Source: Thermodesulfovibrionales bacterium (lineage in GTDB: Bacteria > Nitrospirota > Thermodesulfovibrionia > Thermodesulfovibrionales > Dissulfurispiraceae). From it: DNA of 40,294 nt. The stretch covers positions 1-40,294 of the forward strand of contig JAOAGP010000063.1 in NCBI GenBank assembly GCA_026415695.1, written 5' to 3'. The position numbers were made by a program, and so were the translations under genes. How positions within the stretch are numbered: the first letter of the stretch is position 1; every line of letters begins with the position of its first letter. A model generated the notes under the pieces. That model was not told the origin of the DNA. It did not search any database and was given only the letters and a program-made list of their open reading frames with translations. This document shows, in pieces, positions 9,301 to 17,518 of the stretch.

Positions 9301-11969
9301 GCAACAACCTCCACCTTTACATTTTCCTCCCTCGCAGTCCAGTGCTCTGGTAAGATGCCAAGCAAGATGGATGATGGATAAAGTGGGATGTTGTATGATG
9401 TTGTGTTTGTCTCACCGTTTGGGTCTTTGTATTCTAACTCTGTCTTTAATTGCATCGCTGACTTGATAGGCATGATGTTTTTGAGGCTTATCCTTCTACA
9501 CCCCTTATCATCAAGGGCAATATCAGTAGTGGTCACATCTTTGAGTTTTATATCATCGGTCTCATCATCAATATCCATTCCCCTTCTTTGAACACCAACC
9601 TTTACACCACCCCTTGCTATCTCGTATTCATCATAATCAGGGAATGAAACCCTCAAAGGACTCAAGGCATATCTAAATCTTGCAAACTCATTCTTCGCAC
9701 CACCACCTGAAAGATAATTAAGACCAACATCAATGTCAATCTCCTTCGGTGCAACCAATGTCTCTTGCACTGGCTTTATCGTAGCCCTCATTAATGGCAC
9801 CTTAAACTCCTCCACCCTAAATATCCCTGAACTAAAAACAGACTTATCCTTCCTCTGCATCTGAATCTGATACATGCCAAGTTTTGCATCCTTTGGTATC
9901 TTCCAATCGTTTTGAGAGTTATACCGTGAATCCCATCTCAAAGGCATGCTGTATGATTGTTCACTGCCTATGTGTGTGATGATGAGTGTATCAGGTAGTT
10001 CACCCTTTTTGGGATAATCAAAACCCTCAACCGTAAGAGACCTAATCAAGTGGCTCATATGCACTGTTTCACCTGCACGATAGATTGGTCTGTCAAGGAT
10101 GGTATGTGCCTTGATGTTACCGATTTGGCTACCTAATCGGAGGTTATATCTATAGGGTTCAATGCCTCTATCCCAACTTGTATGCACGAATGAGATGTCT
10201 TTGTCCTTTTTTGCAAACACAAAAAGCCCTCTTGAGATGTTGTTTACAGGTATCAGTTGGGGATAATCAAAATATGAGTCATCTGCCTGTTTTAACTCAC
10301 ATGTTGGAAGTTTGTCATCTGATGGTAGGCTCTTTTTAATCATCAGGATACCGTCTTTATCTGTCTTGCCACTGTGTATGAGGTTACCCTTACAATCCCT
10401 GATGGATATCAATGTTTCGGATGATGGCTTTGCACTATCCAGATTTGTAACCCACACAAGAGAAGACTCACTGCCCCTCTTAAAATGGACTGCAAGGTTT
10501 GTGACAAGTTGAGCAGTCTGCACATACATGGGCTTATCAGCCCCTAAAAGCGATTTCCCCAACAACCTACTCTGTATCTCAACCACATAAAAACCTGAAT
10601 CCTGTATAGGAATCCCAATAACCTCAAAATCGGTCTTTTTATGTGGTTTTGGCACGGTGATATTCTTCGTTGATTTTACACCTCTTAATATGGATGATGA
10701 CCTGCTTGCAGATGCCACCTTCATCAGCCATTGGATTATCTCCTTTTCAGATCTTTCATCCACCTTATACACAGAACCCTTTAAATCACCTATGTCAGAA
10801 GGCTTTATATCAACCATCCCCAAACTTATCTGCTCTTCAATGTTTCTCACAGTCAAGGGTATTGCTGGACTGTCCTTTGACTCAATGATTCCAAACCTTG
10901 ATGGAAACTTTGCAATCGGTGGATATACATCGGTCTTTACCTTAAGTGGAAACTGGCTGATGTTTGAAACAACCCTGCCAGAGTCATCCTTTAAGTCTTT
11001 CGGGATATCAATGGTGTATTCTGTCTTTTCCCTAAATGGGCCTTTAAATATTGCTACATAAGTATAGCCTTCTTCAAAATCGTATTGATGAAATGTGGGC
11101 TTTATTACCCTGCCCTCTGGGGTTTTAAGGGTAATCCTCTCTGCATCTTTTATCTTTACTGGTGAACTAAACCTTATTTGCATTGGCAGTAGCGGAATGC
11201 ACTGTGACTGCGGACTTTCCCTCTGACAGCTAAATCTCACCCTGAAGGTATCCCTCGTCTTAAAAGAAAGTATCTGGTCTTGTGTGGTTGAAATGCCACT
11301 TGGAGACTCCATCCCTTTTTGCCAGACTATCTTGACATCAGCCTTGTTTGGAAATGTTCTATTACATCTAATGGCAAATACATAGTCGTCCTTTTCAAAT
11401 GGTTTAGGGTTGAGGGCTTTCCACAGGTTATCAAATTCCTTATCGCTTATGATACTTACCCCTATTCTTTCGTTAATACCAGAAACAAGGCAGTATGCCT
11501 TCTTCAATACACTGTCTTTTCTCACCTTCCCATCAAGCCTTATCAAAAAGACCTGTTTTTCATCAATGTTGTCAGCCCCTTCATGAGGTGAGACCTCAAG
11601 TATAGAAGGCCCTCCCGTGTTAAATGAAAATATCCTTTTCCCTTTAGCGTGATTACCACTAATGTCTCTAAAACTATCCTTTAATCTAAAGGTGCAGACA
11701 ATACCAGAAGGCAGTGCCTCCTCAAAGTCATATGCCCATGTCTTTGTATCAAGCCAATGGGGCTTCCCCTTAATAGGACAGTCTATATCAAAGGGTTCTG
11801 AAACACTAATATCACCCAATGCAACCATCTGTGAAGTAAATCTTACTACCACCTGCTCTACTGCCTTTACAGTGCCTGACGGTTCAAACGATTGTATATC
11901 AAACCCATAAATACTCAAAGGCAAGAGCAACACCATTACAAAAGTCGCATATTTCAAAAGAACACGCAT
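6363..11969 (-). CDS. Bacterial alpha-2-macroglobulin with intact thioester motif
   Basis: A periplasmic protease-trap protein of the YfhM/YfaS (MG2, A2M) family, thought to capture foreign proteases that breach the outer membrane. The 1868-residue product has a cleavable signal peptide (about 1-22, ending SIYG) with no lipobox, so unlike E. coli YfhM it should be soluble. Bacterial Ig-like MG domains fill the N-terminal half (YRAGETVHMSHLIR, and GMYQIQMQRKDK in an MG2-type region). The A2M core motif ITSFRIAVVAHS is near 1250, followed by the alpha-alpha toroid thioester domain with YTCLEQLVSRA, in which Cys1423 and Gln1426 would form the thioester. The C-terminal receptor-binding-like region runs to 1868. 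The usual partner pbpC is not adjacent; a lipoprotein gene is. GGGGG lies upstream of the ATG. Confidence 0.93.
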   Translation of the reverse strand: MRVLLKYATFVMVLLLPLSIYGFDIQSFEPSGTVKAVEQVVVRFTSQMVALGDISVSEPFDIDCPIKGKPHWLDTKTWAYDFEEALPSGIVCTFRLKDSFRDISGNHAKGKRIFSFNTGGPSILEVSPHEGADNIDEKQVFLIRLDGKVRKDSVLKKAYCLVSGINERIGVSIISDKEFDNLWKALNPKPFEKDDYVFAIRCNRTFPNKADVKIVWQKGMESPSGISTTQDQILSFKTRDTFRVRFSCQRESPQSQCIPLLPMQIRFSSPVKIKDAERITLKTPEGRVIKPTFHQYDFEEGYTYVAIFKGPFREKTEYTIDIPKDLKDDSGRVVSNISQFPLKVKTDVYPPIAKFPSRFGIIESKDSPAIPLTVRNIEEQISLGMVDIKPSDIGDLKGSVYKVDERSEKEIIQWLMKVASASRSSSILRGVKSTKNITVPKPHKKTDFEVIGIPIQDSGFYVVEIQSRLLGKSLLGADKPMYVQTAQLVTNLAVHFKRGSESSLVWVTNLDSAKPSSETLISIRDCKGNLIHSGKTDKDGILMIKKSLPSDDKLPTCELKQADDSYFDYPQLIPVNNISRGLFVFAKKDKDISFVHTSWDRGIEPYRYNLRLGSQIGNIKAHTILDRPIYRAGETVHMSHLIRSLTVEGFDYPKKGELPDTLIITHIGSEQSYSMPLRWDSRYNSQNDWKIPKDAKLGMYQIQMQRKDKSVFSSGIFRVEEFKVPLMRATIKPVQETLVAPKEIDIDVGLNYLSGGGAKNEFARFRYALSPLRVSFPDYDEYEIARGGVKVGVQRRGMDIDDETDDIKLKDVTTTDIALDDKGCRRISLKNIMPIKSAMQLKTELEYKDPNGETNTTSYNIPLYPSSILLGILPEHWTAREENVKVEVVALDTKGRTLEGIPITVEIFKKRFYSHRKRLIGGFYSYEHLLETKRVAEVCKGVSDKRGVFVCEFAPKMSGNIVIQAATIDNYGNASITQADVWVSGKDEQWFDVSDSDRIDIIPEKRQYDVGQEATIQVRMPFRRATALVSVEREGIIDAFVTEISGKDPVITLPIKPNYAPNVFVSALVVRGRVGDVKPTAVIDLGKPAFKLGITEIKVGWRDNEIDVKVTTDKDTYRIREKVKARVELAPKNKQTRLQREKTTVAVAVIDEGLLEITKNRSWDILQAMMELRGYDVHTYTGQLQVVGKRHFGLKALPQGGGGGMQVTRELFDTLIYWNPNLQLDEQGRGEFTFELNDSITSFRIAVVAHSGKSLFGSGFKSIKSWQEIMLFSGLPRIVRETDTYDAVFTLRNVSASDTQIDVTAHFGEKSLHSKTLNIKAGESQEVSWQVDVPKGADSQHWMIVAKDVKTGFTDSLKVKQAIYPLWLERVIHSEFMQLNAPTGLKIQGGTSPSDKLDVYFSKSITKGLNVVKEYMHQYPYTCLEQLVSRAVVLNNKEQWAQIVASLPTYMDSHGLLKYFPSMIEGSDTLTSYVISISHEAGLEIPEGIKQRMLDGLTNFINGKGIGYSPLKTADYMIRKVTAMSALSRFRKVDNQMFSIINMDVALMPTSTLIDYIYLVRHVDNLKDRQQMLSDAIKNLISRLNIQGSVAVFNNERADRLVWLMVTPDTNMARTILTLVDDDGYKDVVRNLLLGFIKRSSKGIWDTTTANAWGSIALNRFASRHEGVGISGKTTTSLNGQTRSVLWNERQDEYSISYTTPSRVSTLNIQHEGTGSPWVMLTIKTSKPPKDAVFSGYEIKKEIEKTKTAGLNVGDIVKVKIQIDAKADMTWVVLRDPIPAGAVITRIGLNSEVSDVRQNIVPVFEEKASDSYRVYFDYIPKGRWQVEYLMRLNTSGRFNLPPTRIEALYSPDVFGELPNERIVIKRSD

Positions 11970-12121
11970 AAAAACCCCCTTTGGATTCTTAAAAAGTGCA
12001 ATAGATTAACAAAAATGGTATATTACAGTCATTACATTTGTGATGGTAATTTTATACAAAGCATTTGAATAACTTTTAGTAATTAAGTAAACTCAAAAGG
12101 ATACAAAAAGGAGGGCTTACG
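11970..12121. promoter_or_regulatory. Divergent intergenic region between the macroglobulin and MCP genes
   Basis: 152 bases that must hold the start signals for both flanking genes. On the plus strand TATACA at 12053-12058 could be a -10 box, but no good -35 is spaced from it. An ATTAC/GTAAT inverted repeat surrounds ATTTGTGATG at about 12031-12050 and could be an operator. The MCP start is preceded by AAGGAGG. No sigma-54 or clear flagellar sigma-28 promoter is seen. Confidence 0.3.
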
Positions 12122-13747
12122 ATGTTTAAGAATCTTTCTATGGGGAAAAAACTCTACCTTGCCTTTGGGATTGTTATTTTTTTGTTTATGATAGTAACGG
12201 CTATCGCTATCTTTCAACTAATAGGCATAAAAGAAAACTTTAGATTGATAAATGATGATAGAGCCAAGATTGCAGAGATGGCAAGTATCAGGCGGACAGT
12301 CTTGTCCATATACCTTGATGTTTACGGGATTATTATCACTAAAGACCAGCAGAAGATGGAAGATCTCAAAAAGAGCATTAACGAAAAAAGGGCTTTTTAT
12401 AGAGAGACATTAGAAAAATTAAAAAAGTCCTCCACCTCTGAAGAAGATGCAAAAAAGATATTGGGTGAAGTAGAAGGTTCAATCAGCAAGGCAAGGGATA
12501 TGACAAATAAATCATTGGATTTAGCATTTGCTGGGAAAAAGGATGAGGCAGCACTTGTGTTTGAAAAAGAGGTCAAGGATAAACTCTTGCCAGACATAAA
12601 CAAGGCACTTGATAACGGTGTCAATTTCTTTAACGAAGAGGCATCAAATGAAATAAACAAGGCAAACAAATCACTGCACACCATCATGACTATATCCATT
12701 GTTCTAACGGTTATCTGCATACTGTTGGCAATTGTATTCACATCAATCATTGTAAGGTCAATACGCAAACCAGTAGAGGAGATCCAGTCTGTTATGCAGA
12801 AGATCTCTCAGGGTGATTTGACAGCAAACATCAAGGCTATGAGCAAGGATGAATTGGGAGTAATAATGAGTTCAATCGCAGATGCGATTACATCCATTAA
12901 AAATCTAATTGGTGAGTCCAAAACGATTAGCGCATCCCTTGCATCATCTTCAGATGAGTTGTCAGCAACCACAGAGGAGATATCACGCAATCTAAAATCA
13001 CAAACCGAAAGGGCGACACAGATAGCATCATCAGCAGAGGAGATGAACCAGACCGTTATAGACATTGCAAAGAATGCCTCAAAGATTGCGGAGTCTGCAA
13101 CGATTTCAGCAAACAAGGCGACACAAGGCAAGGAGATGACCCTCAAGACATCAGATGAGATAAGGACTATTGAAAAGGCTGCAGAAAAACTTTCAGGGAT
13201 AATAAGGGATTTAGGAGAGAGGTCAAAACAGATTGGTGAGATAGTGGTTGTAATCAAGGATATAGCAGACCAGACAAACCTACTTGCATTAAATGCAGCA
13301 ATTGAGGCAGCAAGGGCAGGTGAGCAGGGTCGTGGCTTTGCAGTGGTTGCAGATGAGGTTAGAAAACTCGCAGAAAGAACAGGCAAGTCAACTGATGAGA
13401 TAGCAAACATGGTTACTAACATTCAAAGAGAGGTTGAGATAGCACAAAGATCAATGGATGATGCGATACAGAAGGTAAATAGTGGTGTTAATCTATCTAC
13501 TGAGTCAGCAGGTTTACTCACAGACATACTTTCAAGTGTCAATGAACTGCAGTCCATGATCCAGCAGATTGCATCTGCTACTGAGGAGATGTCGGCGGTT
13601 ACTGAACACATCACACAGGATATAAGTAGCATTGCAGAGGGATCAAAGGAGATATCAAGGGCTGTTGAGCAATCTGCAGAGACTGCATCTGAGATTGCTA
13701 AATTAGGTGCCAATCTCCAAACAGAGATAGGTAGATTTAGGGTTTAA
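12122..13747 (+). CDS. Methyl-accepting chemotaxis protein
   Basis: A membrane chemoreceptor that signals through CheW/CheA. The 541 residues hold TM1 (about 12-35), a four-helix-bundle periplasmic sensor of about 150 residues, TM2 (about 186-209), a HAMP linker (about 210-262, [10 protein letters not shown]) and a long cytoplasmic coiled-coil. The hairpin tip around 384-420 carries the near-invariant [16 protein letters not shown] and [16 protein letters not shown] motifs. The protein ends at RFRV and has no C-terminal CheR-binding pentapeptide. A strong AAGGAGG precedes the ATG. The surA-like gene begins 22 bases after the stop. No other chemotaxis genes are nearby, so the ligand and array class cannot be stated. 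Confidence 0.95.
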   Translation: MFKNLSMGKKLYLAFGIVIFLFMIVTAIAIFQLIGIKENFRLINDDRAKIAEMASIRRTVLSIYLDVYGIIITKDQQKMEDLKKSINEKRAFYRETLEKLKKSSTSEEDAKKILGEVEGSISKARDMTNKSLDLAFAGKKDEAALVFEKEVKDKLLPDINKALDNGVNFFNEEASNEINKANKSLHTIMTISIVLTVICILLAIVFTSIIVRSIRKPVEEIQSVMQKISQGDLTANIKAMSKDELGVIMSSIADAITSIKNLIGESKTISASLASSSDELSATTEEISRNLKSQTERATQIASSAEEMNQTVIDIAKNASKIAESATISANKATQGKEMTLKTSDEIRTIEKAAEKLSGIIRDLGERSKQIGEIVVVIKDIADQTNLLALNAAIEAARAGEQGRGFAVVADEVRKLAERTGKSTDEIANMVTNIQREVEIAQRSMDDAIQKVNSGVNLSTESAGLLTDILSSVNELQSMIQQIASATEEMSAVTEHITQDISSIAEGSKEISRAVEQSAETASEIAKLGANLQTEIGRFRV

Positions 13748-13769
13748 ATCCATTGTGGGAGGAAACACT

Positions 13770-14711
13770 ATGTTGTTGATGAGGTTTTTACTTGTAGTTT
13801 TCATTTTATTTTTTGTAACACAAGCATACGCTGGTATCATGCTTGACAAGGTGGTAGCAATCGTTAATAAAGAGGTCATCACATGGAGTGAATTGTACAA
13901 ATCTATGGAGTTTGAGGCAACTGATGTCATCAAAAACCTGCCACCAGAAGAAAAGAAAAAACTTTTCAAAGAAAATGAACATAATTTTTTGGAAACGATG
14001 ATAGACATGAAACTCCAACTTCAAGAGGCAGAAAAAAACGGTATTACCGTATCAAAGGCTGATATAGACAATGCCATTGAGATGATAAGAAACAAACACG
14101 GTTTGTCAAAGGAGGATTTTGAGTCTGCTATTAAAAAAGAAGGCTTCACATTGAGTGAATACAGGAAAAAACTCACAGAACAGATAATTCTCAACAGGAT
14201 TGTTGACCAAGAGATTAGAAACAAGATAATCGTTAGCGATGACGATATCAACAAGGCTCTTGCCGATGACAAGACCATAAGAGAGATTGAGGGGTATTCA
14301 TTGAGTATCATAGTGCTCAAAAAAACACAGGACAAAGAGGGGCTTGAAAGACTGGCAAAGGAGATTTACGAAAGGATTAAAAATGGAGAGTCCTTTGAAA
14401 CCCTTGCAAGACAACATTCACAGGATACATCTGCACCATTAGGGGGTAATTTGGGGTTTATCAGCAAAAAAGACATTTCAGCACAGTTAAAAAGGGTAAT
14501 AGACACTCTCAAAGAAAAAGAGGTGAGCGAGCCATATTGGACTGACATGGGGATTACGATTATTCGTCTTAACGAAAGACGAGAATACAAGGACGAAAAA
14601 GAGAGAAGAGAGGCAGTAAAGCAAAAATTATTAGAGGAGAGGTTTAATACAAGATACAGAAGTTGGTTAAAAGGCTTACGAGAAAGGGCTTATGTGGAGA
14701 TAAAGATTTAG
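13770..14711 (+). CDS. SurA/PpiC-type periplasmic peptidyl-prolyl isomerase
   Basis: A periplasmic chaperone/rotamase that probably helps outer-membrane protein folding. I start it at ATG 13770 (313 residues) because GGGAGGA at 13757-13763 is its ribosome-binding site; the in-frame GTG at 13755 would sit upstream of that site. A signal peptide (MLLMRFLLVVFILFFVTQAYA) leads into a SurA N-terminal helical domain (LDKVVAIVNKEVITWSELY and FLETMIDMKLQLQEAEKNG). One parvulin domain follows around 170-270 (GESFETLARQHSQDTSAPLGG, LGFISKKD). Only one parvulin domain is present, whereas E. coli SurA has two. The last residues overlap no neighbour; the pseudouridine synthase follows at once. Confidence 0.88.
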   Translation: MLLMRFLLVVFILFFVTQAYAGIMLDKVVAIVNKEVITWSELYKSMEFEATDVIKNLPPEEKKKLFKENEHNFLETMIDMKLQLQEAEKNGITVSKADIDNAIEMIRNKHGLSKEDFESAIKKEGFTLSEYRKKLTEQIILNRIVDQEIRNKIIVSDDDINKALADDKTIREIEGYSLSIIVLKKTQDKEGLERLAKEIYERIKNGESFETLARQHSQDTSAPLGGNLGFISKKDISAQLKRVIDTLKEKEVSEPYWTDMGITIIRLNERREYKDEKERREAVKQKLLEERFNTRYRSWLKGLRERAYVEIKI

Positions 14712-14715
14712 ATTG

Positions 14716-15447
14716 ATGGAAGAAAAGATTCAAAAGATACTTGCAAGATTAGGTATTGCATCAAGGAGAAAGGCAGAGGAACTAATCAGTGAAGGTAGAG
14801 TAACCGTCAATGGACAGATAGCCCAGATTGGTCAGAGGGTTGATTCTACAAGATGTCATATCAAGGTTGATGGCAAATTGGTCTTTAAACCTGAACCACT
14901 GGTCTATTACATCTTTAATAAACCCAAAAAGGTTGTCTCAACGATGTCTGATCCTGAAAACAGACGATGTGTAGGTGACTTTTTAAGAGACATCAAATTC
15001 AGGGTCTTTCCAGTTGGAAGACTGGACTATTACTCTGAAGGGTTGCTGATCATCACAAACGATGGTGAGTTAGCAAATGCGATACTTCATCCTTCAAAAA
15101 AGATTCCTAAAACATACCATGTAAAGATTACTGATAGACCTTCAGAGGAAGACCTAAACCTACTAAAAAAGGGTATTCATTTAGAAGATGGGAAAACTGC
15201 CCCTGCAAATGTAAAGATAATAAGGCATACTGAAAGTAATTGTTGGCTTGAGATGACAATATACGAAGGCAGAAAGAGACAGATTAGAAGGATGATTGAA
15301 GCGATAGGTCATCATGTGATAAAACTTATAAGGGTAAGGATTGACGGCATTTCTTTAGGCAACCTAAAAACAGGAGAGATGAGGGTTATGACAGACAATG
15401 AGATTGAGAGGCTAAAAGGTGTCTTAAAACTACAAACAAGGGGGTAA
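14716..15447 (+). CDS. rluB: Pseudouridine synthase of the RluB/RsuA family
   Basis: Probably modifies 23S rRNA near the peptidyl-transferase centre, as RluB does. The 243-residue protein has an N-terminal S4 RNA-binding domain ([31 protein letters not shown]), then the catalytic domain with [21 protein letters not shown], whose Asp in GRLD is the catalytic residue, and KTYHVKI and [15 protein letters not shown] near the end. The ATG at 14716 is preferred; a TTG one codon earlier is possible. It starts four bases after the isomerase stops, and gspG starts five bases after it stops. RluB, RluE and RsuA are hard to tell apart by eye; gene order does not help. Confidence 0.88.
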   Translation: MEEKIQKILARLGIASRRKAEELISEGRVTVNGQIAQIGQRVDSTRCHIKVDGKLVFKPEPLVYYIFNKPKKVVSTMSDPENRRCVGDFLRDIKFRVFPVGRLDYYSEGLLIITNDGELANAILHPSKKIPKTYHVKITDRPSEEDLNLLKKGIHLEDGKTAPANVKIIRHTESNCWLEMTIYEGRKRQIRRMIEAIGHHVIKLIRVRIDGISLGNLKTGEMRVMTDNEIERLKGVLKLQTRG

Positions 15448-15452
15448 TAAAG

Positions 15453-15899
15453 ATGTTAGTGACTTACTTTTATTCTAAAAAGGGGTTTTCATTACTTGAG
15501 ATTATCGTGGTTGTCTTCATATTAAGCCTTCTTGCTGCAATCGTTGCCCCCAAGATAATGGGGCGGACTGACGATGCAAAGATTGCAGAGGCAAAGATAC
15601 AGATAAGAAACTTTGAGACAGCCCTAAAATTGTTTAAATTAGACAATGGTTTTTATCCTGACACTCAACAGGGACTTGAGGCATTGATAACAAAACCAAC
15701 GACAGGAAAGATACCTCCTAAATATCGTGATGGTGGTTATCTTGAACATAAGAAGATACCTTTAGACCCTTGGGGTAACCCTTATGTATATGTCTCACCG
15801 GGTGTGCATGGGGAATATGACCTTTTCAGCTATGGAGCAGATGGCAAAGAGGGTGGCGAGGGCAAGGATGCAGACATAAAAAGTTGGGAACTACAATAG
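15453..15899 (+). CDS. gspG: Type II secretion major pseudopilin GspG, orphan
   Basis: Major subunit of the periplasmic pseudopilus that drives type II secretion. The 148-residue precursor has a short basic leader with the prepilin-peptidase site KKG/FSLLE: cleavage after Gly11, methylated Phe12, and the conserved Glu at mature position 5. The hydrophobic helix continues to about 35. The globular domain matches GspG closely: [34 protein letters not shown] and a C-terminal calcium-loop region ([19 protein letters not shown]). GGGGG precedes the ATG by a suitable distance. The rest of the gsp operon is not here, which is unusual for this gene; it may serve a system encoded elsewhere. Confidence 0.93.
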   Translation: MLVTYFYSKKGFSLLEIIVVVFILSLLAAIVAPKIMGRTDDAKIAEAKIQIRNFETALKLFKLDNGFYPDTQQGLEALITKPTTGKIPPKYRDGGYLEHKKIPLDPWGNPYVYVSPGVHGEYDLFSYGADGKEGGEGKDADIKSWELQ

Positions 15900-15959
15900 G
15901 TAAATTTAGAGGTTTTGTTGTATCATACTAAAAATCACAATTTAAAAGGGGTGTTTTAG

Positions 15960-16421
15960 ATGAGGATATTTGAAGGCAAGCTTGATGCAAAGGCAATGAG
16001 ATTTGGGATTGTAGTAAGTAGATTTAACGACTTTATCACATCAAGACTTCTTGACGGTGCAATAGATGCACTCATAAGACATGGGGCATCAGAGGATGAT
16101 ATTGATGTTGTAAAGGTGCCGGGCAGTTTTGAGATACCACTTGCAGCAAAGATGCTTGCAGCAAAAGACAAATACGATGCAATAATCTGTTTAGGCGCGG
16201 TAATAAGAGGTGCAACCCCTCATTTTGACTATGTGGCAAGTGAGGTCTCTAAAGGCATTGCACTTGTAAGCCTTGAAACCAAAAAGCCAGTAGCATTTGG
16301 GATAATCACTGCCGATACTATTGAACAGGCAGTTGAAAGGGCAGGAACAAAGGCTGGCAATAAGGGATGGGATGCAGCACTTACAGCAATAGAAATGGCT
16401 ATGCTTATGAAAAACATCTAA
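15960..16421 (+). CDS. ribH: 6,7-dimethyl-8-ribityllumazine synthase
   Basis: Condenses 5-amino-6-ribitylaminouracil with dihydroxybutanone phosphate, the penultimate step of riboflavin synthesis. The 153-residue protein is full length and has the family blocks: [53 protein letters not shown] with the catalytic His in TPHFD, and [27 protein letters not shown] lies about ten bases before the ATG. nusB follows 136 bases later, the usual ribH-nusB neighbourhood, but ribD, ribE and ribBA are not present and no FMN riboswitch is seen upstream. Confidence 0.96.
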   Translation: MRIFEGKLDAKAMRFGIVVSRFNDFITSRLLDGAIDALIRHGASEDDIDVVKVPGSFEIPLAAKMLAAKDKYDAIICLGAVIRGATPHFDYVASEVSKGIALVSLETKKPVAFGIITADTIEQAVERAGTKAGNKGWDAALTAIEMAMLMKNI

Positions 16422-16455
16422 CTACATCCTTGATTAAAACCATGATACACTCCTA

Positions 16456-16483
16456 TTGAAAAATGCTCACAAAATGTTATATC
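16456..16483 (+). promoter_or_regulatory. Candidate promoter upstream of nusB
   Basis: TTGAAA (16456-16461) and TATATC (16478-16483) are 16 bases apart in the 136-base gap between ribH and nusB. This could give nusB its own transcript. The gap otherwise shows no gene and no convincing terminator. Confidence 0.35.
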
Positions 16484-16557
16484 TGGGCTATTGAAAATCC
16501 CATAACTCAAGAAATAAACATCCATTTTTATGAAACATCCATTTGGGGTAACTTGCT

Positions 16558-16971
16558 GTGAAACGAAGGGCATCGCGAGAATACGCAGTTCAATTCCTAT
16601 ATGGGATTGACTTCTTTCCACACATACCTCCAGACATTATTGAAAGGTTTGATGCCTTTTTAAAAGAGCAAGGGGAACAAAGAAAGGATGTGATTGAGTT
16701 TTCAAAGGAGTTAGTCAGAGGATGTATTGAAACACTTGATGAGATTGACAATCTTATACAGACACATGCAATAAATTGGAGTTTTGACCGTATAGCGAAC
16801 ATTGACAGGGCAATCTTAAGGGTTGCCATTTATGAATTATTAACACATAAGGAAATCTCATCGGCTATTGTGATTGATGAGGCATTGGAAATCGCCAAGA
16901 AATTCTCAACAAAAGAGGCACCTCCCTTCATAAACGGGCTGCTTGATAAGATTTCAAAGATAGTAAGATGA
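16558..16971 (+). CDS. nusB: Transcription antitermination factor NusB
   Basis: All-helical RNA-binding factor that, with NusE (S10), NusA and NusG, supports antitermination on rRNA operons. The 137-residue product shows the N-terminal arginine-rich box RRASREYAVQFLYGIDF and the C-terminal blocks RIANIDRAILRVAIYELL, VIDEALEIAKKFSTKEAPPFINGLLDKI. The start codon is GTG, supported by GGGG at 16545-16548, nine bases upstream; no in-frame ATG gives a complete N-terminal helix. It converges on ogt with a 17-base gap. Confidence 0.95.
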   Translation: MKRRASREYAVQFLYGIDFFPHIPPDIIERFDAFLKEQGEQRKDVIEFSKELVRGCIETLDEIDNLIQTHAINWSFDRIANIDRAILRVAIYELLTHKEISSAIVIDEALEIAKKFSTKEAPPFINGLLDKISKIVR

Positions 16972-16988
16972 AACTATTCGCAATAGTT

Positions 16989-17465
16989 TTACAAATTAAG
17001 CATATTTAAGAACCTTCTTTCATGCTCAATCAACCACCTTTTAATCTCAATCCCTGATGAAAAACCCCTCAAAGAGCCATCACTTCCAACAACCCTATGA
17101 CATGGCACGACAATGGGTATAGGGTTTTTGCCTAACGCATTGCCAACCGCCTGAAACCCCTTCTCAAGCCCAATTGAGACAGCAATGTCCTTGTAAGTGA
17201 CCACATGACCATAGGGTATCTCAAGTGCCCTTGTCAAAACCCTCTTTTGAAATCCTGTGCAATCCTTAAGACTAAACCTCTGTGAAAACTCCCTGATATC
17301 TCCACTAAAATAACCATCTAACTCGTTTTTAAACGGATGGTCATCAGTTATCCTGTAACCAAACTCATTTAATTCCATAATCCCAATATGCAACCTCACA
17401 AGACTGCCTTCATTAAAAAAGCAACACAGATTACCGATAGGGCTTTTGAAAAACATAATCTCCAT
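16989..17465 (-). CDS. ogt: Methylated-DNA--protein-cysteine methyltransferase
   Basis: Suicide repair enzyme that removes alkyl groups from O6-alkylguanine onto its own cysteine. The 158-residue protein has an N-terminal ribonuclease-like domain (FFKSPIGNLCCFF) and the C-terminal domain with GFQKRVLTRALEIPYGHVVTY, the helix-turn-helix region GLEKGFQAVGNALGKNPIPI, and the active-site block VVPCHRVV with acceptor Cys122, followed by GSLRGFSSGIEIKRWLIEHE. It resembles the stand-alone Ogt/MGMT type, with no Ada regulatory domain. The gene is divergent from uvrB with about 53 bases between starts, so the two repair genes share a compact promoter region. Confidence 0.95.
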   Translation of the reverse strand: MEIMFFKSPIGNLCCFFNEGSLVRLHIGIMELNEFGYRITDDHPFKNELDGYFSGDIREFSQRFSLKDCTGFQKRVLTRALEIPYGHVVTYKDIAVSIGLEKGFQAVGNALGKNPIPIVVPCHRVVGSDGSLRGFSSGIEIKRWLIEHERRFLNMLNL

Positions 17466-17482
17466 AGCATAGCCTCTTGTTT

Positions 17483-17513
17483 TTGATATTTCTGTCTTCT
17501 TGTATGAGATAAT
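17483..17513 (+). promoter_or_regulatory. Candidate uvrB promoter abutting the start codon
   Basis: TTGATA at 17483-17488 and GATAAT at 17508-17513 are 19 bases apart, a little long. The -10-like box ends five bases before the uvrB ATG, and no Shine-Dalgarno is present. If this is the promoter, the uvrB mRNA would be leaderless or nearly so. Confidence 0.35.
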
Positions 17514-17518
17514 AATAC

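Noticed and set aside
12808-13422. Long Ser/Ala-rich open frame antisense to the MCP gene
   Set aside because: It is the reverse reading of the repetitive coiled-coil of a clear chemoreceptor, has no start signals, and matches no family.
16476-16516. Bulged hairpin between ribH and nusB
   Set aside because: Pairs only 5 plus 3 bases around a 4-base bulge; not stronger than chance.
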